From: GCA-2732755 sp965228265
Lineage (GTDB): Bacteria; Planctomycetota; Phycisphaerae; Phycisphaerales; UBA1924
Length of the DNA stretch: 64,000 bases
Assembly: GCA_965228265.1 (NCBI GenBank)
Contig: OZ245804.1
Location: forward strand, 1,798,001 to 1,862,000
Direction of reading: 5' to 3'
This document shows positions 8,539 through 17,377 of this stretch, piece by piece (position 1 is the stretch's first letter; every line of letters starts with the position of its first letter). Position numbers and translations under genes: made by a program. The notes under the pieces were generated by a model that ran no database searches, had not been told where the DNA came from, and saw only the letters and a program-made list of their open reading frames with translations.

Positions 8539-9897
8539 ATGCCACTCAAGGTCTACCGCGCACGCTCGATGACGGACGCTCTCGCCGAGGTCAAAAAAGA
8601 CCTGGGCGCCGACGCGGTCATTCTGCACACCCGCTCGTACAAATCCCCCGGCATCCTGGGCCTCGGCTCGCGGAGCATGTTCGAGATCACCGCGACCAAC
8701 GACCAGCCCGAGCTTGCCAAACGCCCCGAACGCAAAGCGCTCCGTGAAGCCCCCGAACGTCCGACCACAGCAAGCCCCGCCGCCCGTCAGCTCTCAGGAG
8801 CGGTCGCCTCGAAGGCGTACGCCGGTATGAGCGCCGGCGGTGGGGGGACCGCGCTCGCCGAACCGCCCGCCCGGACCGAGTCATTCAAACCCGCCGAGCC
8901 GGCGCCGAAACTCGTGCGTGAGCCCGCGTACGAGCCGCCCCGCGTGATGGCGGTCGCCGATTCGAGGCAGGACAAAGTTGCCAGCGCTCCAGTCGGCCCG
9001 GGGATCGAGGACGAGCTGCTCTCGATCAAGCGCATGCTCGGGAAGGTGCTGGCCACGTCGAGCCAGTCCGCCTCGTCGCGGCAAGGCTCGATGCCCGATG
9101 CGCTCTTCGAGCACTACCTCGCACTGACCGAGCAGTCCGTCGCTTCCGAGATCGCCGACGAGATCGTCGGCCGAGTCCGCGACGAGCTCTCGGCCGCCGA
9201 ACTCGCTGATGAGGAGATCGTCCGCGAGACGATGCTCCGCCAGATCGCCAAGCTCGTGCCCACCGCGGGCGACAGCCCGCTCCCACGCCGACCCGCCGAC
9301 GGGCGTCCGCTCACCATCGCCCTCATCGGGCCGACGGGTGTGGGCAAAACAACCACCCTGGCCAAGCTCGCCGCGGTCGCCAAGCTGCGCCACGGCCGAT
9401 CGGTCGGGCTCGTCACGACGGACACGTACCGCATTGCCGCCGTCGAGCAGCTTCGCACGTACGCGGACATCATCGGTCTCCCGCTCAAGGTCGTTGCTTC
9501 GCCCGGCGAGATGCGCGGCGCGCTCGAAGCACTCGAGAGCTGCGACGTGATCCTCATCGACACCGCAGGACGAAGCCAGCACGACGGCGAACGCCTCGAC
9601 GACCTCCGGGCCTATCTCGACGAAGCCGACCCGCACGAGACGCACCTGGTGCTCTCGACAACGTCCGCCGAGTCGGTCATGCTCCGCGCCGCCGAGCGCT
9701 TCGCCAAGCTTGGGCCGAACCGCCTGATCCTGACCAAGCTCGATGAAGCCGTGAACTTCGGCGTGCTGCTGAGCATCACACGCAGCGCAGAGATCAAGCT
9801 GAGCTACGTCACCACGGGCCAGGAAGTGCCGGACCATATCGAGGCGGGCAAACCCGACCGGATCTCACGTCTTATTCTGTGTGGGCCGCAGGCATGA
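8539..9897 (+). CDS. flhF: Flagellar placement GTPase FlhF (SRP-type)
   Basis: FlhF is an SRP-family GTPase that sets the position and number of flagella. The 452-residue protein begins MPLKVYRARSMTDALAEVK, the normal FlhF B-domain start, so ATG 8539 (with AGGGAAGG upstream) is preferred to the ATG at 8500. A Pro/Ala-rich linker spans about residues 50-170. The NG domain has P-loop GPTGVGKTTTLAKLAA from residue 264, TTDTYRIAAVEQLRTYADI, DTAGRSQHD and LTKLDEA. The stop overlaps the flhG ATG by 4 bp. Confidence 0.95.
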   Translation: MPLKVYRARSMTDALAEVKKDLGADAVILHTRSYKSPGILGLGSRSMFEITATNDQPELAKRPERKALREAPERPTTASPAARQLSGAVASKAYAGMSAGGGGTALAEPPARTESFKPAEPAPKLVREPAYEPPRVMAVADSRQDKVASAPVGPGIEDELLSIKRMLGKVLATSSQSASSRQGSMPDALFEHYLALTEQSVASEIADEIVGRVRDELSAAELADEEIVRETMLRQIAKLVPTAGDSPLPRRPADGRPLTIALIGPTGVGKTTTLAKLAAVAKLRHGRSVGLVTTDTYRIAAVEQLRTYADIIGLPLKVVASPGEMRGALEALESCDVILIDTAGRSQHDGERLDDLRAYLDEADPHETHLVLSTTSAESVMLRAAERFAKLGPNRLILTKLDEAVNFGVLLSITRSAEIKLSYVTTGQEVPDHIEAGKPDRISRLILCGPQA

Positions 9898-10853
9898 GTG
9901 TGCTGCCGATCAACTCCCGCAACGGCCTCGACGATCAGGCCACGCGCCTGCGCGCGATGCTCGCGGCCGAGAGTGATTCACCTCCTCGTCAGCAGCAGCC
10001 ACGACCCCGCCTGATCGCGCTCGCGTCCGGCAAGGGGGGGGTGGGCAAGACGTTCAGTTCCATCTCGATCGCCTCGGCGATCGCGGGTCTGGGTCGCAAG
10101 ACCATGCTCATCGACGCCGACTTCGGTGCCGCCAATGCCGACATCATGCTGGGACTGGCCCCGCTGCGTCGGCTCGACGAGTGCATGATCAAGGGCTTCG
10201 CCCGCGGGCACTCGCTCGCCGACATCGCCATCGATTCCGGCGCGGGTTTCCGTCTTGTCCCTGGCCCGGTCGGCATGGGACGCCCGCCCTCGAGCGCTGA
10301 CCGTCAACGACTTATCCACAGTCTCTCCCAACTTCACGGCGTCGCCGACGTCGCGCTCATGGATTGCTCCGCGGGGGTCAGTTCAAGTGTGCTGGACATC
10401 GTGGCCGCGGCCGACCTGGCGGTGGTTGTTCTGACGCCAGAGCCGACCTCGATCGCCGACGCGTACGCGCTGATCAAATCCCTAGTCAGAGCTCAGGGTC
10501 CTGAAGCGGCCAAGCGGGTGGGGCTGCTCGTGAATCAGACCGAATCACGGGCCGAGGCCGAGCGAGTGCACCGGCGGATCGCAGCCGTGGCGCGCAAGTT
10601 CCTCGGTCTCGAGTTGGCGCTCTTTGGTCGCATCCCGTCCGACAAATCCGTTGTCAGGGGTGTGCGGAGCCAGTGTGTGGCGCAGGGGGGCAAGCTGAAA
10701 TCCCCGGCCGGGAAATCTGCCCGGAAAGCCGCGAGTCTGCTTTTGGCAGAGCTCGAGCGACACGCCTGTAAGAAGGATGTTCGTACAGATTCTTGCGCTT
10801 CTCCGATCAGCCGGATCGACGGTGGCGGTCTCGGGCTTGCGTCGGGTCGATAG
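9894..10853 (+). CDS. flhG: Flagellar number regulator FlhG (MinD/ParA-type ATPase)
   Basis: FlhG (also FleN/YlxH) is a MinD-like ATPase that works against FlhF to limit flagellar number. The 319-residue protein has the deviant Walker A SGKGGVGKT (glycine 46 onward), LIDADFGAANADIMLGL, and the switch region VALMDCSAGVSSSVLD. Start ATG 9894 lies within the flhF stop (ATGA overlap), showing coupling. The tail after about residue 265 is basic and then cysteine-containing and looks poorly conserved. Confidence 0.93.
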   Translation: MSVLPINSRNGLDDQATRLRAMLAAESDSPPRQQQPRPRLIALASGKGGVGKTFSSISIASAIAGLGRKTMLIDADFGAANADIMLGLAPLRRLDECMIKGFARGHSLADIAIDSGAGFRLVPGPVGMGRPPSSADRQRLIHSLSQLHGVADVALMDCSAGVSSSVLDIVAAADLAVVVLTPEPTSIADAYALIKSLVRAQGPEAAKRVGLLVNQTESRAEAERVHRRIAAVARKFLGLELALFGRIPSDKSVVRGVRSQCVAQGGKLKSPAGKSARKAASLLLAELERHACKKDVRTDSCASPISRIDGGGLGLASGR

Positions 10854-10932
10854 TGCGGGTTGCGCCGCCTGGCATGAGGGGTGCGGTGCAGTTATTTCTT
10901 CGGGGGACTGAAGTCGCCCGTTCACTTGGGCG

Positions 10933-11253
10933 ATGACGAGGCGGGAGACGATCGGCTTGAGTGCGAGCATGTCCGAGAGCTATGGCAAGATCCGCAGGCT
11001 GTCGGCGGGCGTGATGGGCCTGGCCGGGTTTGTGGTGGCGCTCCTGTCCGGCCTGCAGGCCGGCAACGAAACAAGCCGTGTGATCGTGACGGCACTGCTG
11101 GCGATGGTGGTCTGCCACCTCGCGGGCATTGTGCTGGGACTGGTCATCGAACGAGTCGTCGAAGAGCACAAGCAATCACTCGATGTGCCGAACTCAGGTG
11201 AATCCACGAGTGAAACAGAGGAAGCGGAGCAGTCGCCGAGACTCGCCGCATGA
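10933..11253 (+). CDS. Small two-helix membrane protein in flagellar cluster
   Basis: I do not recognise a family. The 106-residue product has two predicted membrane helices (VMGLAGFVVALLSGL and VIVTALLAMVVCHLAGIVLGLVI) joined by a short loop, and an acidic Ser/Glu-rich tail. An alternative start at ATG 10969 would give 94 residues; neither has a clear Shine-Dalgarno. Its place between flhG and fliA, on the same strand, suggests a flagellum-linked membrane accessory, but that is context only. Confidence 0.6.
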   Translation: MTRRETIGLSASMSESYGKIRRLSAGVMGLAGFVVALLSGLQAGNETSRVIVTALLAMVVCHLAGIVLGLVIERVVEEHKQSLDVPNSGESTSETEEAEQSPRLAA

Positions 11254-11293
11254 TTTCGTGACAAGAGCGCTGGCGGAGCCTGCGACCGGTCCG

Positions 11294-11299
11294 TATACT
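11294..11299 (+). promoter_or_regulatory. Possible -10 box upstream of fliA
   Basis: TATACT lies in the 164-bp gap before fliA and matches the -10 consensus at five of six positions. The hexamer 17 bp upstream (TGGCGG) is a poor -35. fliA may therefore have its own promoter in addition to read-through from the flagellar operon. The evidence is weak. Confidence 0.25.
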
Positions 11300-11417
11300 G
11301 ACGCCGTCCAAGGATGGACAACATCGTGAGAGCACGAGGGCGCACACGAGAGATCGCGCCGGCACTCACGGGAATCAGCGGCCTGAGCCGCGTGATGATG
11401 AGGTCAAGGAGCCGACC

Positions 11418-12266
11418 ATGCCCACGGAGAAGAAGGCCGCGCCCACCAAACGCCGCGTCTCCCCCTCCAAGCGTTCGAAGGCAGATCTGCCGCTTTGCGA
11501 ACGCCCCGTTGAAGAACTCTGGGCCGACTACAGCAAGTCGCGCGATCAGAACATCCGCAACTTCTTCATGGAGAAGTACTACTCGCTCGTGCGCTACCAC
11601 GCCGAGCGCGTGCATGCACGCCTCCCCGACGAAGTGAACATCGATGACCTCGTGCAGGCCGGCGTGTTCGGCCTCGCCGATGCGATCAACGCGTTCGACC
11701 TCGAACGCCAGGTCAAATTCGAGACGTACTGCGCCCCGCGTATCCGCGGCGCGATCCTCGACGAGCTGCGCCTCATGGACTGGGTGCCCAGGCTCGTGCG
11801 TCACCGCTCCTCCAAGGTCGAGCAGGCGCGTCAGCGCATCGAGATGGAACAGGGAAGCCCCGCGACCCACGACCAGATCGCTGAGCACCTCGGCGTCGAC
11901 AGCGAGGAGTACGAAAAGATTCAACGCGACTCGTCAGCCGTCGGCACGTTCAGCCTCACACGCAAGGCCTACCCGAGCGACGGCGACCGTGACGTCCGCG
12001 AGATCGATGTCATCCGCGACGATCAGCAGGCCAACCCCGTGCGCAACATCGAGCGCAAGGACCTGCAGAACCTCATCACCAAGGGCCTCTCCCGCGCAGA
12101 GCGGCTCATCGTCATCCTCTACTACTTCGAGGGCATGACGATGAAGGAGATCGGCGCCACGCTCGATCTCTCCGAGAGCCGCGTCAGCCAGATGCACAGC
12201 TCCATCCTCGCCCGCGTCAAGGCTCAGGTGCAGCACCGTGTCCGCGAGCTCGAGCCCACCGGCTAA
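11418..12266 (+). CDS. fliA: RNA polymerase sigma factor FliA/WhiG (sigma-28)
   Basis: This 282-residue sigma factor would direct late flagellar gene transcription. Region 2 (about residues 45-115) contains NIDDLVQAGVFGLADAINAFD and FETYCAPRIRGAILDELRLMDWVPRLVR, the hallmark FliA/WhiG block. Region 3 carries ATHDQIAEHLGV. Region 4 (about 215-270) contains SRAERLIVILYYFEGMTMKEIG and the helix-turn-helix LSESRVSQMHSSIL. AAGGAG precedes the ATG. An N-terminal basic extension of about 40 residues is longer than usual. No FlgM is visible nearby. Confidence 0.95.
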   Translation: MPTEKKAAPTKRRVSPSKRSKADLPLCERPVEELWADYSKSRDQNIRNFFMEKYYSLVRYHAERVHARLPDEVNIDDLVQAGVFGLADAINAFDLERQVKFETYCAPRIRGAILDELRLMDWVPRLVRHRSSKVEQARQRIEMEQGSPATHDQIAEHLGVDSEEYEKIQRDSSAVGTFSLTRKAYPSDGDRDVREIDVIRDDQQANPVRNIERKDLQNLITKGLSRAERLIVILYYFEGMTMKEIGATLDLSESRVSQMHSSILARVKAQVQHRVRELEPTG

Positions 12267-12291
12267 GCAGCGATTCGATTGATTCTCCGCG

Positions 12292-12325
12292 AGCCCGGCC
12301 CGATCTTGGGTCGGGCTTGTTTTTT
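12292..12325 (+). terminator. Intrinsic terminator after fliA
   Basis: AGCCCGGCCC pairs with GGGTCGGGCT (10 bp with one G-U) around a GATCTT loop and is followed at once by TGTTTTTT. It lies 26 bp after the fliA stop and before folK, and marks the end of the flagellar transcription unit. Confidence 0.85.
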
Positions 12326-12351
12326 GCCCGGACCGGGCGCACCCTGTAGCA

Positions 12352-12834
12352 ATGACAGAGGCCTATATCGCACTGGGTGCCAACCTCGGCGACCGCGAGC
12401 GGACGCTCGGTCAGGCCGTGGAAGCCATCGACACACTCGCTTCCACACGCGTCACCGCCCGATCCGCACTCATCGAGACCGAGCCCGTCGGGCCCATCGA
12501 GCAGGGCTGCTACCTCAACGGCGTCATCCGCATCGAGACCGAACTCGACGCTCCAGCGCTCCTCTCCGAACTCCTCAAGATTGAAGCGTCACTCGGCCGG
12601 GATCGGAGCCGGGCCGAGCGGTGGGGGCCACGCACCGTTGATCTCGACTTGCTCATCTTCGGCGAAGCGCAGATCGAACTGCCGGGCCTTTGCGTCCCGC
12701 ACCCGCGCATCGCCGAGCGTCTGTTCGTGCTCGAACCGCTCTGCGAGATCGCGCCCGATCTGATCGTGCCCGGCGCGGCTCAAACCGTGCGCCAGCTGCG
12801 CGACAACCTCACCGGCTCGGAGCGTCCGGCGTGA
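12352..12834 (+). CDS. folK: 2-amino-4-hydroxy-6-hydroxymethyldihydropteridine pyrophosphokinase
   Basis: HPPK transfers pyrophosphate from ATP to 6-hydroxymethyl-dihydropterin in folate synthesis. The 160-residue protein has the full signature: YIALGANLGDR near the N-terminus, EPVGPIEQGCYLNGVIRIET, RWGPRTVDLDLLIFG (the two metal-binding aspartates) and VPHPRIAERLFVLEPL. Its length matches the family. The stop codon overlaps the GTG of the next gene (GTGA), so that gene is probably translated with it. Confidence 0.96.
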   Translation: MTEAYIALGANLGDRERTLGQAVEAIDTLASTRVTARSALIETEPVGPIEQGCYLNGVIRIETELDAPALLSELLKIEASLGRDRSRAERWGPRTVDLDLLIFGEAQIELPGLCVPHPRIAERLFVLEPLCEIAPDLIVPGAAQTVRQLRDNLTGSERPA

Positions 12835-14033
12835 TCCTCAGTGCATGCGTTGCGGTTGCGATCTGTCTCGCTCAGCCGGAGCCCTCGGCGATCAGCGCGG
12901 CTCAGCAATTCACAGAGGCGCACACGAGCACGCCCTTCGCCGACCACGCGCATGTCACGTTCACGAACGACGCCGAAGAAACCACGACGTTTGACACGCT
13001 CCTGCGTCGGGGCTCGTTTGCCGGTGTGGTGCACGCCGCTCTGGAGCTGCCGGGACTGCGCCTGCACTTTGCCGAGCAGGTCCTGACCGCCGAGCGCACC
13101 GATCCACCGAACAAAGCCGTGGTGTTCCGCGTGACCGGGTCGGGCGATGACTTTCTCGAGGCGATCTCGCCCCACGTGCCCGCGATGCCCATGCCCGAGC
13201 TGTGGCGGTTCGACGACGAGGGCAGGTGCAACGACCCCGCGCTCGGCGTGATGGAAGTCATCGACTTTGAATCCGAGCAGTCGCTCTTCACACTCCGGTC
13301 CCAGGCCGGTCTTGTGGAGCTGCGGGTCGATGGCGAGTCGTTCCGTGCCCGGGCGCTCGAGGCCCCGTTGAACGACGGCACATTCCACGCAACTTACACA
13401 ACCACAGACCCGGGCGAGGTCTCGACGTGGACCATACCAACCGCGGGGCGATGGATCGTGACTCGTCTCGCGCAGCTCACCCCGCCCCGCGAGCCGATCG
13501 AGCCGGGCATTGAGCTTGATGACCTGAACCTCATCTCTCCCGCGTACCTGAGCTGGATGCTGAGTGAGATCCAGGCCGACGAGCGCGTGCGTCGGTCCGG
13601 CCCGTGGGTCGTGCTGCTGATGTGCCGATCCGATGCCGACGAGCCGGTCTTCGAACTGGCGGGCAAGGTTGCCGCCGATCTCTGGCACGCCGCTGCGGAG
13701 GAGGTCGCAGGTCGGGACGACGAGGACACCGGGCGGTACTGGTTCGGTCACCGCTCGATCGTGATCGCGGTCTCTGGCGAACTGGAGATCCTGCCCGAGC
13801 AGATGCAAGCCATCGCCGAGCGATCCCCGAGGGGCGTGCCGCTGCTTGTCAGCACCGAGCCCCGCCGGACGATCGACCGCCTGAGGATCCCCGCGCCGCT
13901 CACCGCAGTCCTGATCGATCCGAAGCGCACCGTGGGCGCGGTTGTGCCTATAGAAAACGCCGAGACCGGGGTCTCGGCGATCATGAGTGCGATGCGTTCG
14001 TTTGTCAGGACGCCTGACGAGTCGGGCGACTGA
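12831..14033 (+). CDS. Exported protein of unknown function
   Basis: No family is recognised. The GTG at 12831 overlaps the folK stop and has CGGAGCG upstream; it gives a 400-residue product starting with a short signal peptide (ILSACVAVAICLAQ). The rest is acidic and soluble, with a mix of beta-rich (RFRVTGSGDD-like) and helical segments, and a C-terminal half resembling a thioredoxin-like layout (VVLLMCRSDADEPVFELAGKVA) without a CxxC pair. It is convergent with xerC, whose stop abuts its own. Likely periplasmic. Confidence 0.7.
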   Translation: MILSACVAVAICLAQPEPSAISAAQQFTEAHTSTPFADHAHVTFTNDAEETTTFDTLLRRGSFAGVVHAALELPGLRLHFAEQVLTAERTDPPNKAVVFRVTGSGDDFLEAISPHVPAMPMPELWRFDDEGRCNDPALGVMEVIDFESEQSLFTLRSQAGLVELRVDGESFRARALEAPLNDGTFHATYTTTDPGEVSTWTIPTAGRWIVTRLAQLTPPREPIEPGIELDDLNLISPAYLSWMLSEIQADERVRRSGPWVVLLMCRSDADEPVFELAGKVAADLWHAAAEEVAGRDDEDTGRYWFGHRSIVIAVSGELEILPEQMQAIAERSPRGVPLLVSTEPRRTIDRLRIPAPLTAVLIDPKRTVGAVVPIENAETGVSAIMSAMRSFVRTPDESGD

Positions 14034-15056
14034 TCAGCCGGCCTCGGCACGCGGGTGGGCGTCGTCGTACGCCGCGCGGAGGCGCTGCGTCGACAGGTGC
14101 GTGTACACCTGCGTCGTGCTGAGCGACTGGTGGCCAAGCAGTTCCTGCACACTGCGGAGGTCCGCGCCGTTGTCCAGAAGGTGCGTCGCAAAGCTGTGAC
14201 GCAGCGTGTGCGGGCTGATCGACGGATCGAGACCAACCTCACGCAGGTACTTGTCCAGCTTCCGGCGGACCGATCGGCTTGAAAGACGCTGAGCATGCTT
14301 GTTCAGGAACAGGGGCTTGCTTGTGGCGCTCGCGTCGTTCCACGTCGCCTGGAAGTGCGGGTCCTTCTCGGCAAGCTCGACGTACGCCTGGATCGCGCCC
14401 ACCGCGTGAGCGCCCAGGGGCACGAGTCGTTCCTTCTTGCCCTTGCCGCGCACCTTCATCGCCCCGCCCGCCAGATCGAGATCGTCCACCTCGAGCGAAA
14501 CAAGCTCGCTCACCCGGATACCCGTCGAGTACAGCGTCTCGAGCATCGCCCGGTCGCGGCGGCCCAGGACGTCGTTCTCGCTCGGTGCCGAGAGCAGACG
14601 CTCAATCTGCTCGATCGTGATCGCCTTGGGCAGACGCTTGGACTGCCTGGGCGTGCGGATCAGTGTCATCGGGTTCGTCGAGGTGAAGCCCGAACGCAGC
14701 GCCCACTTGTAGAAGCTGCGGAGCGTCGCGATCTTCCGCGCCATCGTGGCGGGGGAGTATTCCTTCTCGGCCAGATGCTCGAGGAAGCCGCGGATCAGGT
14801 CCGCGTCCGCGTTGCAGATCACACCCGTGAGTGTCTGGGGTCCGACGCTGCCGGCGACATCGTTGCCGCCCGGTGCCTGGCGCCGGCGCATCTCGTCGGC
14901 CTCGGCCGCGGTGTTCGGGTCGATGCCCGTCTCGGCCATCAAGTGCTCGATGTACTGACGCAGGTCCGCGCCGTAGCACCTGGCGGTGTACGGGCTGAAC
15001 CGGCGCTCATCGACCAGGTAGCTGCCGAAGCTTTCTGTAATCGGAAGTGAAGACAT
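14034..15056 (-). CDS. xerC: Tyrosine recombinase XerC/XerD type
   Basis: This enzyme is likely to resolve chromosome dimers at dif. The catalytic set is complete: Arg181 (TGIRVSEL), Lys205 (RGKGKKER), His283/Arg286 (SPHTLRHSFATH), His309 (LLGHQSLS) and Tyr318 (TTQVYTH). The protein has 340 residues, some 40 more than typical, because of an insertion at about residues 43-82 in the N-terminal core-binding domain. No phage or transposon genes flank it, so a housekeeping Xer role fits better than an integrase. Whether it is C or D cannot be told from the sequence alone. Confidence 0.9.
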   Translation of the reverse strand: MSSLPITESFGSYLVDERRFSPYTARCYGADLRQYIEHLMAETGIDPNTAAEADEMRRRQAPGGNDVAGSVGPQTLTGVICNADADLIRGFLEHLAEKEYSPATMARKIATLRSFYKWALRSGFTSTNPMTLIRTPRQSKRLPKAITIEQIERLLSAPSENDVLGRRDRAMLETLYSTGIRVSELVSLEVDDLDLAGGAMKVRGKGKKERLVPLGAHAVGAIQAYVELAEKDPHFQATWNDASATSKPLFLNKHAQRLSSRSVRRKLDKYLREVGLDPSISPHTLRHSFATHLLDNGADLRSVQELLGHQSLSTTQVYTHLSTQRLRAAYDDAHPRAEAG

Positions 15057-15127
15057 CGACCGAGCTCCTTCTCGCTGACATGCGGGGCGTCAATGCCCCG
15101 AAGGTTCACCACTCTTCTGCCCGGTGC

Positions 15128-15148
15128 ACATCCCCCGGGCGGGGATGT
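15128..15148 (-). other. Hairpin at the 3' end of the lipoprotein gene
   Basis: ACATCCCC and GGGGATGT form a perfect 8-bp stem around CGGGC. The stem ends on the last base of the lipoprotein stop codon. No T-tract follows on the minus strand, so it may stabilise mRNA or separate expression from xerC rather than terminate transcription. Confidence 0.35.
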
Positions 15149-15903
15149 CAGCGGGACGACCCTGGGCCGCGTGACCGGGCGAGCCTGAGCCGCTCCTGAT
15201 CGAGCAACCGGCCAACCGCGGCGTGGGCCACGAATTCTGTGTACAGAGGCATGCTCGCCAGATAAGTCTGCCACCCTCGGGCGGCTGTCGGATCGATCCG
15301 ACCCTGCGCGTACCGACGCACCTCGATCTGAACCCCGTGGTTCCTCCCGTCAAAGACCTCGGAGATCGAGGCCACGGGCGAATCGACGTACCGCGATGGC
15401 GCGGGCGTCTGCGGATCGCGAACAGCGCCCCGGAGCTCATCGAGCTCCGGCCCCGCCGCGAACACCGGGTTCCCCGCGTGCAGCGCCAGGGAGATTCCAA
15501 GCGTCGGCGGGTTGTACGGGTCGTAGGCGGTCACCGTCCCAACGATCAGCCCGTCGACGTTCATCGCTTCCGCGAGCGCCTTCAGGTCGCTGGGGTTCGT
15601 GATCTCACGCATCCCAAGACCCCTCATCTCTGAGATGGTCCTGTTGAGCGGCAGACACCGGATGCCGGGCACCGACGTGAACGCGTTCACGAACGCGTCG
15701 GAGACCTCTTCGGGTCTGAACACCGTCGTGCCGGACTCGTTCCGCAGAGGCACCACCGCGAACAGCACGTCACCCCGTGAGGAGTCGTACGGCGAGCGGA
15801 GCACCGCGGGCGGTGTCAATTCCGGCCCCCGGGCAGCGCACCCCACCAGCAAGGTGAGCAGCGTCAGCCCGAGGCATGCGAGCAATTTCTCTGTACTTGT
15901 CAT
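15148..15903 (-). CDS. Putative outer-membrane lipoprotein (CsgG/DUF799-like fold possible)
   Basis: The 251-residue product has a lipoprotein signal peptide with lipobox LVGC near residue 22. The mature part begins with VLFAVVPLRNESGTTVFRPEEVSDAFVNAF and NVDGLIVGTVTAYDPYNPPTLGI, a pattern seen in CsgG/GNA1162-type lipoproteins that bind nucleotide-like folds and assemble in the outer membrane. That family link is inferred from pattern only. It shares the minus strand with the TolB-like gene upstream and xerC downstream. Confidence 0.7.
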   Translation of the reverse strand: MTSTEKLLACLGLTLLTLLVGCAARGPELTPPAVLRSPYDSSRGDVLFAVVPLRNESGTTVFRPEEVSDAFVNAFTSVPGIRCLPLNRTISEMRGLGMREITNPSDLKALAEAMNVDGLIVGTVTAYDPYNPPTLGISLALHAGNPVFAAGPELDELRGAVRDPQTPAPSRYVDSPVASISEVFDGRNHGVQIEVRRYAQGRIDPTAARGWQTYLASMPLYTEFVAHAAVGRLLDQERLRLARSRGPGSSR

Positions 15904-16000
15904 GGCGTCCTTGCCAATCTGCGCCGGGCGTCCGTGCCCAGCTGACTCTCAATTCAAATCCGGTGACGGGCCGTTGAGCCCGCCGCCGGGTGTGATGCGT

Positions 16001-17377
16001 TTACTCGACGCCGATCGGGACCAGGCCGGGCGGGAAGTCCGCAAAGTCCGGGGTCTGGTTCTGATCCTGCGTGCGCGACTGAGTCGAGTTGCGGGGCGTC
16101 TGAGCCGTGCGGGGCGAACCGGGCAGGCCGACGAACGGATCACCCGCGGCGATCACGGCCTTGCTCGCGCCGAGCGACCAGATGTTGTCCGTGCCCGAGC
16201 GGTTCGAGATGAAGAACACCTCGTTGTTAGCGCCCCACGTCGGCATCAGGTTGATCGCGTCGTCGGCGGTCAGGTTCGTCGAGCCCGTGCCGTCGATGTT
16301 GCTCATCCAGATGTCCGCACGCGAGGGCTGGCCGTTGCCGGTCGTCGCGGCGAGCGGCACGCTGGCGTACGCGACGCGTTTGCCGTCTCGGCTCCAGCTC
16401 GGGTTGATCAGTGCGTGATCAGAGCTCGATGCGAGTTCGGTCAGGTTGATGGCCTCGTTGCCGCCGACCAGATCGATCGACCAGACGCTGAAGAGGCGCG
16501 AGCCGCGTTCGCGAGCACGCTGGAAGACGATCCGGTCGCCGCCGTTCATCCCGGTGCCGCCCACGGGGCTGAACTCGGGGAAGAGGCCGAAACCGATCTG
16601 GTGCTTGACCATCGGGTTGTTGACGTCAACGAGCCACATCTCCCAGCGCTGGCTCACCGGGCCGAGGCGCGAGTAGACGAGCTGCGAGCCGTCGGGGCTG
16701 AACGAGGGGTGCAGCTCGTGCGAGCTGTCGTCGGTGATCTGACGCGCCTGCCCGCCCTCGGAATCGATCAGGTAGATGTTCCAGTTGCCCTGGCGGTTGC
16801 TGGCGAAGGCGATGCTCCGGCCGTCGGGCGAGAGCGCGGGCATCACATCGTGACCCGGATCATTCGTGATCTGGCTCACAACGCTGCTGTTGACGTGCTT
16901 GCGGTAAATGTCAGCCGTCTCGCGGTGCTGCGTCGAGGCGAAGAAGACATACTGGCCGTCCTCGGTCACCACCGGATCAAAGTCCGAGCCGTACGAGCTG
17001 AAGCTCACGCGGTGCAGGTCGGCGGGGTCGTACGCGGCCGGGGCGTTCGGGTTGCCCTGCGTCATCGCGCGGCCGTCGATCGACCCGAAGATATCGATCG
17101 GGTTGCCCGCGCCGAACTCATCGCCCGCGGCGAAGTCCTCGGTCTCGGGCTGCTCGAACAGGCCGTCCCAGAGCGACTCCTGCTCGTTCATCATCGTGAT
17201 CTGATAGGTGTCGTCAGACTGGTTCGGGTTCTGCCGCTGCGCCTTGGCAAGGGGCTTGGCCTCGGCAGGGGTGGTGGACCACTCCGAGTTCTGGTCGTAC
17301 GAGCACCCGCCGGCAAGGCCGGTGGCGGCGAGAAGGGAGATCGCTCCCAAGCGAAGTGTCATGCCGGTATTCCGCAT
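16001..17377 (-). CDS. TolB-like beta-propeller lipoprotein
   Basis: A periplasmic six-bladed WD40/PD40 protein. The repeated core SPDGRSIAFASNRQGNWNIYLID, FSPDGSQLVYSRL, SRDGKRVAYASVP and VFFISNRSGTDNIWSL is typical of TolB-family propellers. The start MRNTGMTLRLGAISLLAATG at 17377 has GGAG upstream and gives 458 residues with a signal peptide ending GLAGGC, a plausible though weak lipobox. TolB normally works with Pal and TolAQR at division; none of these are near, so it may be a TolB paralogue. Confidence 0.8.
   Translation of the reverse strand: MRNTGMTLRLGAISLLAATGLAGGCSYDQNSEWSTTPAEAKPLAKAQRQNPNQSDDTYQITMMNEQESLWDGLFEQPETEDFAAGDEFGAGNPIDIFGSIDGRAMTQGNPNAPAAYDPADLHRVSFSSYGSDFDPVVTEDGQYVFFASTQHRETADIYRKHVNSSVVSQITNDPGHDVMPALSPDGRSIAFASNRQGNWNIYLIDSEGGQARQITDDSSHELHPSFSPDGSQLVYSRLGPVSQRWEMWLVDVNNPMVKHQIGFGLFPEFSPVGGTGMNGGDRIVFQRARERGSRLFSVWSIDLVGGNEAINLTELASSSDHALINPSWSRDGKRVAYASVPLAATTGNGQPSRADIWMSNIDGTGSTNLTADDAINLMPTWGANNEVFFISNRSGTDNIWSLGASKAVIAAGDPFVGLPGSPRTAQTPRNSTQSRTQDQNQTPDFADFPPGLVPIGVE

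Noticed and set aside
14034..15056. Reading the Xer gene as a phage or transposon integrase
   Set aside because: No phage, excision or att-like direct repeats were seen near it, and it has a housekeeping-style neighbourhood.
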